From NCBI RefSeq assembly GCF_024362765.1, contig NZ_CP093302.1, forward strand, positions 802,001 through 866,000: 64,000 bases of DNA, read 5' to 3'. Both the position numbers and the translations under genes were made by a program. Of this stretch, positions 53,512 through 62,197 are shown in pieces. Position 1 is the stretch's first letter, and every line of letters starts with the position of its first letter. A model generated the notes under the pieces. The model was not told where the DNA came from. It searched no databases and saw only the letters and a list, made by a program, of their open reading frames with translations. The DNA is from Alkalihalobacillus sp. LMS6 (GTDB taxonomy: Bacteria > Bacillota > Bacilli > Bacillales > Bacillaceae_D).

Positions 53512-53604
53512 GACTCTATGTGACTGGCGCAATGTGGATGACCACGAGGGAGCATAGAGCGTACTTGCCGTGCGCCTGGGCAGAGGGTAGAAATGTACCC
53601 TTTT
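53512..53604 (+). promoter_or_regulatory. ZTP (pfl) riboswitch with terminator, controlling folD
   Basis: P1 CTCTATG (53514-53520) pairs with CATAGAG (53553-53559) around the conserved GTGACTGGCGC and CCACGAGGGAGC segments; CGCCTGGGCA (near 53573-53582) forms the second half with its pseudoknot. These are the conserved elements of the ZTP-sensing pfl motif. A GGGTA/TACCC hairpin and TTTT follow at 53585-53604 as expression platform. ZTP signals 10-formyl-THF shortage, which matches control of folD. Confidence 0.92.
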
Positions 53605-53633
53605 CACGTTCAAATAAGGAAAGGATGGTTTGA

Positions 53634-54476
53634 ATGAATACGCCCTTACTGTTAGATGGAGTAGAAGTATCAAATCAAATTAAACAAGACCTTGCAAAAC
53701 GAGTCGAAGCACTCAATCACAAAGGAATTACGCCTTCACTTGCAACGATTTTAGTCGGAGAGGACCCTTCTTCTGCAACTTACGTGCGCATGAAAGGAAA
53801 TGCGTGTCGCAAGCTTGGTATGGAATCCAAAAAGATTGAAATGCCGACAGAAACCACAACGGAAGAGTTGCTTGCGACAATCCAACAATTAAATGAAGAT
53901 GATTCCGTTCACGGTATTTTGCTGCAACATCCCGTTCCGGATCAAATTGATGAGCGTGCCGCATTTGATGCGATAGCAATCGAAAAAGATGTGGATGGGG
54001 TGACGACTTTAGGTTTTGCGCAAAATGCATTTAACTTTGCACAATATCCGTCGTGCACACCTGCAGCGATTATGGCGATGCTCGATCATTATGATTTGCT
54101 GATTGAAGGCAAACACGCTGTGGTTGTTGGAAGAAGTCCTATTCTCGGAAAGCCAGTTTCCATGATGCTTCTTAATCGGAATGCCACTGTTACGATTTGT
54201 CATTCTCGAACAAATGATTTAGAAACCCATGTGAAGCAAGCAGATATTGTCGTTGCTGCTGTTGGTCGACCAGAATTTATTAAAGGTGATTGGATTAAGC
54301 CAGGTGCTGTTGTTCTTGATGCAGGTTATAATAAAGGCAACATTGGTGACTGTGATTATGAGGGATGTGCAGCGAATGCGTCTGCGATTACGCCGGTTCC
54401 AGGCGGCGTAGGTCCTGTCACGATTTCGATGTTGTTAAAGCATACGGTTGATGCAGCAGAACGTGCCCAAGCATAA
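53634..54476 (+). CDS. folD: Methylenetetrahydrofolate dehydrogenase/cyclohydrolase FolD
   Basis: Bifunctional enzyme of one-carbon metabolism, 280 residues, converting methylene-THF to 10-formyl-THF. Motifs: [17 protein letters not shown] with the catalytic Tyr/Lys, [48 protein letters not shown] and [18 protein letters not shown]. It stands alone behind the ZTP riboswitch and ends with a strong terminator. Confidence 0.97.
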   Translation: MNTPLLLDGVEVSNQIKQDLAKRVEALNHKGITPSLATILVGEDPSSATYVRMKGNACRKLGMESKKIEMPTETTTEELLATIQQLNEDDSVHGILLQHPVPDQIDERAAFDAIAIEKDVDGVTTLGFAQNAFNFAQYPSCTPAAIMAMLDHYDLLIEGKHAVVVGRSPILGKPVSMMLLNRNATVTICHSRTNDLETHVKQADIVVAAVGRPEFIKGDWIKPGAVVLDAGYNKGNIGDCDYEGCAANASAITPVPGGVGPVTISMLLKHTVDAAERAQA

Positions 54477-54486
54477 AAAAGAAGTG

Positions 54487-54527
54487 AGAGATCAAGGGTA
54501 AATGATGACCCTTGATCTCTTTTTTTG
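54487..54527 (+). terminator. Rho-independent terminator of folD
   Basis: 13-bp stem AGAGATCAAGGGT / ACCCTTGATCTCT with an 8-base loop and T7 tail. Confidence 0.95.
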
Positions 54528-54554
54528 ATAGGATAAATAGAGGTGGTGACAACG

Positions 54555-54716
54555 TTGAACGCTGTGATCCAAGAAATCGCAAAGAGGTATCAGTTTGATT
54601 ATCGTCAATGGTACTCTTATCTTTACTTTGATACCTATTTAGAAAAAAATCAACACGTCCTACAGATACTGGATAAAATGAAGTCTTACTTAGTAGCGGA
54701 AAAGTCGATTATCTAG
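54555..54716 (+). CDS. Small hypothetical protein
   Basis: A 53-residue frame starting TTG 54555 with AGAGGTGG at 54539-54546. The product (NAVIQEIAKRYQFDYRQWYS, then YLYFDTYLEKN and a helical end) is helical and aromatic-rich, with a coding-like composition. No family recognised. Between here and 55137 I see only a possible 27-codon frame (54789-54872) and the interspersed repeat. Confidence 0.45.
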   Translation: MNAVIQEIAKRYQFDYRQWYSYLYFDTYLEKNQHVLQILDKMKSYLVAEKSII

Positions 54717-54997
54717 AGATTTGCTTAGTGTTGTTTACTACCTTATTTGAAGCACCGGGTAATTTCAAAAAAATTTCGGAAGCTTGCTATGAGAATCGGA
54801 AAAGCCTTCGCAATTTGCTTACTGCTAGTCTTTTTTCGCTTCTTCTTCCGAAGGCGTCACCGCAATTTTTGAGAAATGATTTACTTCCATAATTTAAAAT
54901 TGTCTTGAAAACGAAGAGCGAATTAGTTATTAAAGCATACGTAAAACAATATATTGATCATCATGTCTAGTGGGAACATATAATTTTGAGCATTTAA

Positions 54998-55096
54998 CTG
55001 GCGGCGACTCCTGTGGGAAAAGCGTGCCGTGTGAGACAATGTAGCGCGAAGCGCTGCGAGTGGCTCACGGTGCGCCCACGGAAAGCGTCCGCCAGG
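54998..55096 (-). repeat. Degenerate interspersed repeat, copy 3
   Basis: 99 bp starting CTGGCGGCGACTCCTGTGGG and ending GCGTCCGCCAGG, so its outer ends are inverted repeats (CTGGCGG / CCGCCAG). An inner GCGCGAAGCGC hairpin is also present. In reverse it aligns to 2127-2227. Confidence 0.75.
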
Positions 55097-55137
55097 TAAT
55101 AAAAAAGACTAAGCTCGTTAAAGAAAAAGACCAGTGC

Positions 55138-56442
55138 TTATGAATAAAGCAAGCTGGTCTTCTTCGTATGTTTGTATAGAAAATCTTGCACATGCTGCCA
55201 CGTTTCTCTAGCGGCATCGGCATTTCCTTTTTTTGTACCACCAAAGTCCATCACCATGCCACCACCAACATGCATATAAGTCGATGTTGGCATACCTGGA
55301 ATGCCGTACGGAAAGGCAAGAAAATGACCGCCTTCTTCATAATAAAGATGTTCATTGTCTGTACGTTTATCGTGAAGTTCATGCTGAACAATTCTGGCAT
55401 AGTCCGCCGCTGGCCAACATTCATCTTTTTCACCGGCAATCGTTAACAGGGGAGCATGAATGTGTTCAACAGGAATGCGAACGTCGTCCAAATTGTTTGC
55501 TTTCCTTTGTGAAAGGGCCCAAATCGGTAAAAATGAAAAGGGTTTTCTTGTTAGGATACTTGTTCCCATTCGGAAGAAATGTTTCGTTGTATAGGCAAAT
55601 TTCAAATAAGGAATCGGTTTATTGCCCAGCGTCCATGCAGGGATAGGCGCGTAAATCGTATTACGCAAGCCTGACGTCACGTACGCACTAGGTGCGCCTG
55701 CAATAACCGCTTGAAAACAATTGTAAGTAGATGCGAGCAGAAGGGCGAGTTCGCCACCTCGAGAATAACCGATAAGTGAAACGGTTTCGTCTACTGACGA
55801 ATGGGTTTTAAGCCAGTTTGTTGCATGCTCAAAGTATTCTAGCGGCACATTTTCTAGATCTTTTGCCACACCCTCAGCTCCAAAATAGGCGAGCGATAGA
55901 ACCGAGTATCCCTTGCTTGCAAGAAGAGCCGCTGCATGTTCATTAACGCCTCCATCTGATCCACCTAATAAAAGAACGCCAGGAAATGTGTGGTCGGTAT
56001 CTGGGTAAAAAAGCGTCCCTACTACGTCAGGCTCATGGACTTGCACACGTTTAACGGTTTCATCATAAAATTTTCTATGTACTTGAACGAGATCGAGAGT
56101 GACGTTCTTGTTGTCTTTTAATGTAAATTCATAGGTGAGTGGGTGTGAGGTGCTTTTGTTAAAGTAATCACCAAATTTCTTATCTTTTCGATCCATTGAC
56201 CAAATTAAGCCTTCAGGGTCAACACCTTGATAGGACCCAGATACAGGTGCATGATGTGCAAGGTGGATATTTCCATCTTGGTTCGCTTCGTATGTAGCAC
56301 TTGCTGTGAATACAGCTTCCGTATCATCAGATGTTTTCACTTCAATCGTCATCTTTTGGTGAGAGCTACAATCATAAACCGAGATTTGTAACGGTTGATC
56401 GATAAAAGCATGTTGAGTCGTAATGACGAGTCGGGGATTCAT
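55138..56442 (-). CDS. BAAT/acyl-CoA thioester hydrolase-like protein
   Basis: 434 residues. The N-terminal 130 residues are the bile-acid-CoA:amino acid N-acyltransferase/thioesterase beta domain (NPRLVITTQHAFIDQPLQIS), the rest an alpha/beta hydrolase with nucleophile Ser in LIGYSRGGELALLLAS and a C-terminal Asp/His pair in TIAGEKDECWPA and YEEGGHFL. Bacterial members are thought to hydrolyse acyl thioesters or esters. AGAAAGGAG precedes ATG 56442. Monocistronic. Confidence 0.87.
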   Translation of the reverse strand: MNPRLVITTQHAFIDQPLQISVYDCSSHQKMTIEVKTSDDTEAVFTASATYEANQDGNIHLAHHAPVSGSYQGVDPEGLIWSMDRKDKKFGDYFNKSTSHPLTYEFTLKDNKNVTLDLVQVHRKFYDETVKRVQVHEPDVVGTLFYPDTDHTFPGVLLLGGSDGGVNEHAAALLASKGYSVLSLAYFGAEGVAKDLENVPLEYFEHATNWLKTHSSVDETVSLIGYSRGGELALLLASTYNCFQAVIAGAPSAYVTSGLRNTIYAPIPAWTLGNKPIPYLKFAYTTKHFFRMGTSILTRKPFSFLPIWALSQRKANNLDDVRIPVEHIHAPLLTIAGEKDECWPAADYARIVQHELHDKRTDNEHLYYEEGGHFLAFPYGIPGMPTSTYMHVGGGMVMDFGGTKKGNADAARETWQHVQDFLYKHTKKTSLLYS

Positions 56443-56560
56443 AAACAAGCTCCTTTCTAAGTCGTCCTACCCAATATATACGTGTGAAGTTCAAAATTGT
56501 TCCAAAAAATGTTTAAAAAAAGAGAAAGCCCAGGTGCATCTACACCTGAGCTAAAATCTC

Positions 56561-56863
56561 TTAAACTTCTACTGCAACGATATCGTCACAACAAATTGTG
56601 ATGATACGAACTTTTTTCTTATCACATTTGCACTCGTTATAAGAATTACAATCAGCATTTGCTAATTCTACTGTGTTTCCTTCAACACTTACGAAGCTAC
56701 CAGATACACAGTCTCCACCTTTTAAGAATACTTTCACGTGCTCACCACGAGCGATATTTTTGAAGAACGTGTCACAACCACAGTCACCAGACCCGTAATT
56801 GTTTGAACCGTAATTGCCACAACCACAAGAGTCATAGCCATAAGAATTTCTTCCGTAACCCAT
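56561..56863 (-). CDS. Gly/Tyr/Cys-rich Sm-like protein A
   Basis: 100 residues. An N-terminal MGYGRNSYGYDSCGCGNYG tract is followed by a compact beta domain (FFKNIARGEHVKVFLKGGDC, VSGSFVSVEGNTVELANADC, ITICCDDIVAVEV) that looks like an Sm/LSm-type barrel. AGAGGAG before ATG 56863. It is a tandem paralogue of the next upstream gene. Gly-Tyr and Cys richness recalls spore coat proteins; this is a guess. Confidence 0.75.
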   Translation of the reverse strand: MGYGRNSYGYDSCGCGNYGSNNYGSGDCGCDTFFKNIARGEHVKVFLKGGDCVSGSFVSVEGNTVELANADCNSYNECKCDKKKVRIITICCDDIVAVEV

Positions 56864-56927
56864 TAATATTACTCCTCTCAATTTTAAAAAATAGTTTTTG
56901 TTTTTACCATGTGATCCTATTCATTTC

Positions 56928-57182
56928 TTAAACTTCAACAGCTGCGATATCATCACAACAAATCGTAACGATTCTCGCTTTTTTACATTTATCATCACAA
57001 TCAACGTTTGCTAGATTTACAACATTTCCACGAACGTCTACAAACTCTCCAGATACTTTACCGCCGCCTTTAAGAATAACTTTTACGTATTCTCCACGAG
57101 CGATGTGTTTGAAGAAACTTGAACAGTCACAACCATTTGAATAAGAGTAATCAGAGTAGCTTCCTCCGTAACCGTAACCCAT
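56928..57182 (-). CDS. Gly/Tyr/Cys-rich Sm-like protein B
   Basis: 84 residues: MGYGYGGSYSDYSYSNGCDC, then the same domain as its neighbour (FFKHIARGEYVKVILKGGGK, RIVTICCDDIAAVEV). The two share most of the domain, differing mainly in the Gly/Tyr tract and a Cys-containing insert in protein A. GGGAGG precedes ATG 57182. Likely co-transcribed with gene A, 64 bases apart. Confidence 0.78.
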   Translation of the reverse strand: MGYGYGGSYSDYSYSNGCDCSSFFKHIARGEYVKVILKGGGKVSGEFVDVRGNVVNLANVDCDDKCKKARIVTICCDDIAAVEV

Positions 57183-57323
57183 CACGTGTCGCCTCCCTTC
57201 GCTTTGCTATGTTAATACTGTATGTAGCAAACCCTATGATGCATAGGCAATAGAAAGGGGACAAACGCTCGTTTTTGCTAGATTAGGTCATATGCGGACA
57301 TAGAAGCGTGTAGGATACAGGAC

Positions 57324-58196
57324 TTAAAATTGTTGTAAAGCGTGATTGATAAACAGTGTGGTGTTTTTTGTCAGTGGAACCCCTTTACGTTGGATAAAGG
57401 TGAATTTCCGCGCGTTGCTAATATGGAGGTGAGTTAATACATGAAGAGACCCGTGCCGTAGTTCTTCTTGTACAGCAGCTTCAGATAGTAATGCTAAGCC
57501 TAAGCCGTTTTTAACCCCTTCCTTCATTCCTTGAGTCGAACTAATGACCATTGTAGACTGGACCGTTAGTTGGTAAGCTTCAACCAATTCCTCAAACGAT
57601 TGCCTTGTTCCGGAACCCTCTTCGCGAATGATCCATGCTTGGTTTTGGAGATCATCAATCGTGTTAAAGTGTTGAACATTTTGATCCGAACAAACGACAA
57701 CTAAGCGATCATCTTTAAATGGAGTTTGATCGATATTCTTTGCATGGACGGAACCTTCGACAAGTCCTATATCAACATCAAAGTGTTGGACTGCATGAAG
57801 AACCGCATCAGTATTGGCGATCATGACATCAAAGGTTAGGTTTGGATACGATCGTTTCAATGCTGCGATCATTTTTGGTAACAAATACTCGCCAATAGTA
57901 AAGCTCGCACCAATTTTAAGTAAGCCAGAGGCCTCATGGTTGCGGGCATACAAGCTTTCATGAATATGCCGATAAATATTCTGTATTTTCAAGGCTTCCT
58001 CATAAAAAAATTGACCATCTGGTGTTAATATAATTTGCCGCGTTGTTCTTCGAATAAATTGTGTCTGAAACTGCTTCTCCAAGTTTTTTATTTGCACGCT
58101 AACAGTCGGTTGAGAGAGGGCTCGTTTTTCAGCAGTTTTTGTAAAGTTTTTTTCCTGTACAAGCGTAATAAATGTTTCGATTTCGTCTATATTCAC
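57324..58196 (-). CDS. LysR-family transcriptional regulator
   Basis: 290 residues with the LysR winged helix (FITLVQEKNFTKTAEKRALS, QPTVSVQIKNLEKQF) and an effector domain from residue 90 with KIGASFTIGEYLLPKMIAAL. The CysL/YeiE group is the nearest in feel. It is divergent from a YeiH-family membrane protein gene, an arrangement in which LysR proteins usually control the neighbour. The 107-base region between contains AT-rich dyads such as AATAAATGTTATT where it may bind. Confidence 0.9.
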   Translation of the reverse strand: MNIDEIETFITLVQEKNFTKTAEKRALSQPTVSVQIKNLEKQFQTQFIRRTTRQIILTPDGQFFYEEALKIQNIYRHIHESLYARNHEASGLLKIGASFTIGEYLLPKMIAALKRSYPNLTFDVMIANTDAVLHAVQHFDVDIGLVEGSVHAKNIDQTPFKDDRLVVVCSDQNVQHFNTIDDLQNQAWIIREEGSGTRQSFEELVEAYQLTVQSTMVISSTQGMKEGVKNGLGLALLSEAAVQEELRHGSLHVLTHLHISNARKFTFIQRKGVPLTKNTTLFINHALQQF

Positions 58197-58303
58197 TATG
58201 AATCATCGCCTTTTTATTAAAAGTTTTAATAAATGTTATTATACTTATTCATTTCACAAATAGCGATTTTCTCCTTATGATTAATCGGTGAGGAGTGAAC
58301 ACC

Positions 58304-59293
58304 ATGAATAAACATATGTTAATGGGAATTGGCCTAACGGCTTTTTTAGCTCTCATTGCTGTAGGGCTGGGCAGATTGCCGGGCTTTACGCTTGTGGGGC
58401 CCCTAATCATTGCGATGTTACTTGGAATGTTAATTGGGAATTGGACGAATCTTGATAAAGGATTGGATAAGGGGATTACATGTTCAACTAAAATATTTTT
58501 ACGACTCGGAATTGTTTTATTAGGACTGCGCTTAAATTTGGTTGATATCCAAGCGCTAGGGTGGAATGGGTTTCTTTATGCTGGTACGTTAACGATTGTT
58601 GCATTCTTTTCTGTTTATTTCATTAGTCGAAAATTAAAGATTGACCATACATTGTCGCTTCTTATTGCAAGTGGTACGGCTATTTGTGGGGCTGCCGCAA
58701 TAGCAGCTGTAGCGCCTGTTGTGCAAGCGAAAGATCGTGTTGTTGCGTTAGCCATCGCGACAATTGCTTTAGTAGGAACGTTCTTCACATTGATTTATAC
58801 AGGGTTGTTTCCGCTTATACAACCGAATCCTGAAACATACGGCATATTTGCAGGTGGAACGTTGCATGAAATCGCTCATGTGGTGGCGGCATCATCAATT
58901 GGTGGGGAAGAGGCCGAAAATCATGCGATTATTATTAAAATGCTCCGTGTGATGCTTCTGATACCGGTTGTGTTTATTCTCTTGTTTGTGTACGAGCATA
59001 AAAAGAATGCGGGTCGACCATCTGTATCTTTAAAAACACTACCGATCCCATATTTTATAGTGGGTTTCTTGGCGATGAGTCTAATCCAAACGTTCAGCCT
59101 CTTGCCAGAAAGTCTTGTTTCAATCTTAATTGACTTGGCTTATTTCCTATTAGCAATGGCGATGGCTGGCTTAGGGATGAAAGTGAAATTTCATTCGTTT
59201 AAAGAAGTTGGATCTCGGTTACTTTTTGCGGGACTTGGAGGCTCAATAATTCTGGTTCTTGCTGGTTGGCTGCTTGTTGGTGTGATCTTTTAA
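58304..59293 (+). CDS. YeiH/UPF0324 family membrane protein
   Basis: 329 residues, about ten membrane helices. GPLIIAMLLGMLIGNW, LRLGIVLLGLRLNLVDIQAL, SGTAICGAAAIAAVAPVVQA and GGTLHEIAHVVAASSIGGEE are conserved in this family, believed to be inner-membrane transporters perhaps of sulfur compounds. TGAGGAGTG at 58289-58296 sets ATG 58304; the GTG at 58295 lies within that site. Confidence 0.92.
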   Translation: MNKHMLMGIGLTAFLALIAVGLGRLPGFTLVGPLIIAMLLGMLIGNWTNLDKGLDKGITCSTKIFLRLGIVLLGLRLNLVDIQALGWNGFLYAGTLTIVAFFSVYFISRKLKIDHTLSLLIASGTAICGAAAIAAVAPVVQAKDRVVALAIATIALVGTFFTLIYTGLFPLIQPNPETYGIFAGGTLHEIAHVVAASSIGGEEAENHAIIIKMLRVMLLIPVVFILLFVYEHKKNAGRPSVSLKTLPIPYFIVGFLAMSLIQTFSLLPESLVSILIDLAYFLLAMAMAGLGMKVKFHSFKEVGSRLLFAGLGGSIILVLAGWLLVGVIF

Positions 59294-59308
59294 TGAAATG
59301 TTCTTAGG

Positions 59309-59342
59309 AGGATTGGTGTTGTTAAGTACCAGTCCTTTTTTC
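59309..59342 (+). terminator. Rho-independent terminator
   Basis: 9-bp stem AGGATTGGT / ACCAGTCCT (one G.T pair), 10-base loop and T6 tail. Confidence 0.8.
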
Positions 59343-59372
59343 ATTGCTGTTAACAGTTACAGATAGATATCG

Positions 59373-59388
59373 GTCTAGAGTCGTAGAC
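59373..59388 (+). promoter_or_regulatory. Candidate LiaR-type operator upstream of liaI
   Basis: Inverted repeat GTCTA-N6-TAGAC, 80-95 bases before the liaI start. Placement fits a response-regulator site upstream of the stress-induced promoter. I cannot verify the match to the LiaR consensus. Confidence 0.35.
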
Positions 59389-59467
59389 GCAAATCATGCT
59401 TCAGCTCGTTTCGAAAGAGTTGTTCACATCGTAAGCTAGAAAGAACAAATCGACAGGAGGTGAAGAC

Positions 59468-59767
59468 ATGACAACAAAAGGCTGGATCATTCTTGGTGCG
59501 GTAGCTCTATCGATTGTCTTGCTATCGTCTTTAGGGGCGATGCTTGGACTTCTCGCTGGAGCGGGGCTTGCGTATTTAGGCTGGAGACAAGCGACACTAA
59601 GTGAAACGATTATCATGAAAATTTTATGGTGGATTGTTCTCATTATTGGAGTCTTGCTAGGGATTGGAAGCTTACCAGGAATTATTGGGGTTATTGCGCT
59701 TTATTTATTAATAAAGCTTTATGACAAATGGAAAGAAACAAAAGATTATTCGTATGACAAATTTTAA
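59468..59767 (+). CDS. liaI: LiaI-like small membrane protein
   Basis: 99 residues with two pairs of hydrophobic helices (about 5-40 and 48-85) and a short charged tail (YDKWKETKDYSYDKF). A strong AGGAGGTGA site precedes ATG 59468. LiaI anchors the PspA-like LiaH at the membrane during envelope stress. Sequence conservation of LiaI is low; the name is supported by its place immediately before liaH. Confidence 0.82.
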   Translation: MTTKGWIILGAVALSIVLLSSLGAMLGLLAGAGLAYLGWRQATLSETIIMKILWWIVLIIGVLLGIGSLPGIIGVIALYLLIKLYDKWKETKDYSYDKF

Positions 59768-59791
59768 GGAATAGCGTATAGGAGGAGAACG

Positions 59792-60397
59792 ATGTCTATT
59801 TTACAACAAATAAAAGATCAAGTTTCGGCGGATATAGAAGCGGTGCTTGAGAAAAGTAAGAAGAAGCCAGTGACTGATGACAAGCGCAGTCATGAAACAA
59901 AGCATCTCGATAAGCAAATGAAAATGTGGAAAGAGACCGTTAAAAAACAGCAAGAGCTGGAACAGTATTTTTATAATGAATGGCAAGACGCTGAAAAAAT
60001 GTTAGCGAAACGAAAGGAACAACATGAGGTAGCTGAGCAAGCGCACGCAACTGAATTGATGGAAAGAGCAACCGTAGAAATGAATGGATATGGAGAACTA
60101 GCGCGTGAATACAAAGAATCTTATGATGAACAGAGAGAGCGTGTTAACAAGCTTGAAGAAAAAGGCAGATCGCTTTATTTCTTAAAGAAAAAGATGGAGC
60201 GAATGAAGTTAACCGATTTTGCCCGAGCTGAGGAATCGAAAGCGGAAGAGAATGCGTCAAAATGGACGTACTATGTAGAAGAAAACGGCGATTTGCATGA
60301 GCAAGAAGAAAAGGATGAAGGAGATACAGAATCACGTCCAATCCTTGATTTTGATAAAGAAATCGAAAAACTTGCTGAAAAACATGAGAGGGCATAA
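59792..60397 (+). CDS. liaH: LiaH-like PspA/IM30 family protein
   Basis: 201 residues, almost entirely helical coiled coil with high Glu/Lys content and no membrane segment, as in PspA/IM30. It starts SILQQIKDQVSADIEAVLEK. Slightly shorter than Bacillus subtilis LiaH. It is expected to form oligomers that support the membrane under cell-wall antibiotic stress. GGAGGAG precedes ATG 59792. Confidence 0.85.
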   Translation: MSILQQIKDQVSADIEAVLEKSKKKPVTDDKRSHETKHLDKQMKMWKETVKKQQELEQYFYNEWQDAEKMLAKRKEQHEVAEQAHATELMERATVEMNGYGELAREYKESYDEQRERVNKLEEKGRSLYFLKKKMERMKLTDFARAEESKAEENASKWTYYVEENGDLHEQEEKDEGDTESRPILDFDKEIEKLAEKHERA

Positions 60398-60446
60398 CGC
60401 TTTGTAGTATACTAAGCGGTGATTAAAGAGCGGAGGAGGGCAAAGA

Positions 60447-61154
60447 ATGAAACGAAATCGAACAGATATTGTCGCATATATCTTCTTTGCCCTACTGGCT
60501 GCGACAGCACTTGAATTATTAATTAAAGTAGGGCCATTCATCTTATTAGTTGGTTCTGCGGCAATGATTTATTACGGATTAAAACGAATGAGCAGGCAAA
60601 AAGGGAAGTTTCTGTTTTATGGTGGTCTCGGTATTTTTATTTTGACGCTTCTTTCTTCGTCTTTCTTCCTACTGATCCTGTTCGGTGGAATGTTTTATAT
60701 GCTGTATTTATTTTGGGAAAAAGCGAGTAAGCCGAATAAACGGGAAGTTAAAATAAATGAAGATGCTCCAATTGATAGACGAATACCTTTTGTTAAAAAT
60801 ATCTTATTAGGTGATCAACAGATTGATCATGAAGGTTTTCGAAGTGATGATATTAACATTCACACTGGAATTGGTACGACAGAAATTCACTTTGAAAAGA
60901 CGGTTCTTCCAAAAGGAGATACAGTCGTTGTCATTCGCGGTTTGATAGGTAGGGTAAAGCTATATGTGCCGTATGATGCTGGTGTATCTGTTGAGCATGC
61001 ATCTTTATTTGGCCAGTCTGACCTACTCGGAAAGCATAAAATTGGCTTTAATCAAAACGTAAAAATTGAAAATGACTCTTACGAGGATGCACCTCGTCGG
61101 CTTCGTATTTATACATCCCTTGTAGCTGGAGATATTGAGGTGATGTACAGATGA
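60447..61154 (+). CDS. liaF: LiaF, negative regulator of LiaRS
   Basis: 235 residues: four N-terminal membrane helices (10-100) and a C-terminal beta domain (about 120-235) with KNILLGDQQIDHEGFRSDDI and VVIRGLIGRVKLYVPYDAGV, the hallmark LiaF/DUF2154 domain. LiaF keeps LiaS inactive without stress. GGAGGAGGG precedes ATG 60447, and the stop overlaps liaS (ATGA). A liaG gene, found in B. subtilis between liaH and liaF, is absent. Confidence 0.93.
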   Translation: MKRNRTDIVAYIFFALLAATALELLIKVGPFILLVGSAAMIYYGLKRMSRQKGKFLFYGGLGIFILTLLSSSFFLLILFGGMFYMLYLFWEKASKPNKREVKINEDAPIDRRIPFVKNILLGDQQIDHEGFRSDDINIHTGIGTTEIHFEKTVLPKGDTVVVIRGLIGRVKLYVPYDAGVSVEHASLFGQSDLLGKHKIGFNQNVKIENDSYEDAPRRLRIYTSLVAGDIEVMYR

Positions 61155-62197
61155 AGACAATTCGTACAGCTGGACTCATTGTTTTCTTTCTTCCAATCTT
61201 TTTAATAGGTAATGTGTTATTCTACTTTCAAACAAATGGGTGGTTTGATTGGGAGCAGCTTCTTATTCGTAATACCCTAACGTATCATATTCCTATTTTT
61301 GTATGGCTGTTGGCATTTTTCTTCATTGTCGCAATCGTTGTGCATCTGACTTTATCAATGATCTGGAAAAAAGATGTTCGAGCGCTGCATGTGTCACTTA
61401 AACACGTCGTCAGCGGCAGTACAAAGGAAAGTAAGCAACAGTTAGGGCAAGTGTCAAATGATTTCAAGCAAACGAAAGCGCTGATTCAGGAACTAGAAAC
61501 AAGGGTGCGAAATCAAGCCGAACGTTCTCAACGAGTCTTGGAGCAGTGGACCGAAAATGAAACGAAATTAAAAAATGAACTTGTATTTAAAGAACGACAT
61601 CGCATTGCAAGAGAGCTTCATGATTCGGTTTCACAACAATTATATGCTGCTTCCATGCTGTTATCAGCAGCAGTGAATCAGAAAAATGTTGAGGCAAGCG
61701 AATTGCAAAAACGATGCGAAAGCATTGAAAAAGTAGTCAACGATGCGCAAAACGACATGCGCGCGCTCCTTTTACAACTACGACCGATTCAATTAGAAAA
61801 CCAAACGTTTAAAGAAGGGGTCGAACAATTAGTTGCTGATTTAGCAGAAAAACACCAAATTGATTTCTCGGTTCGTGTTAGTTCTTTATCATTAAAACCA
61901 GGAGTGGAAGATCAGTTGTTTCGTATCACTCAAGAAGCCATTGCGAATGCGTTGCGGCATGCGGAAGCAAACGAAATTAGCGTGTTTTATGAACGCTTTG
62001 ATGACTTTGGGTTATTAAAAATTACCGATGATGGGAAAGGATTTAATCAAAGTACCTCTCCTTATGGCTATGGATTACATAGTATGGAGGAGCGAGCGGA
62101 AGAGATTGGCGGAACATTAAAAATGATTAGTGTTGAAGGTCAGGGGACGAGTATTGAAGTCAGAGTACCGGTTATAGAAGGGGGGCAACATGTGTGA
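61151..62197 (+). CDS. liaS: LiaS sensor histidine kinase
   Basis: 348 residues. Two membrane helices (about 7-28 and 45-68) with a short external loop, a coiled-coil linker, the HisKA_3 dimerisation segment FKERHRIARELHDSVSQQLY with phospho-accepting His157, and an ATPase domain with the N-box EAIANALRHA near 262 and G-box DDGKGF near 294 and GYGLHSMEERAEEIGG. Senses cell-envelope stress with LiaF. Overlaps liaR by 4 bases. Confidence 0.95.
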   Translation: MKTIRTAGLIVFFLPIFLIGNVLFYFQTNGWFDWEQLLIRNTLTYHIPIFVWLLAFFFIVAIVVHLTLSMIWKKDVRALHVSLKHVVSGSTKESKQQLGQVSNDFKQTKALIQELETRVRNQAERSQRVLEQWTENETKLKNELVFKERHRIARELHDSVSQQLYAASMLLSAAVNQKNVEASELQKRCESIEKVVNDAQNDMRALLLQLRPIQLENQTFKEGVEQLVADLAEKHQIDFSVRVSSLSLKPGVEDQLFRITQEAIANALRHAEANEISVFYERFDDFGLLKITDDGKGFNQSTSPYGYGLHSMEERAEEIGGTLKMISVEGQGTSIEVRVPVIEGGQHV

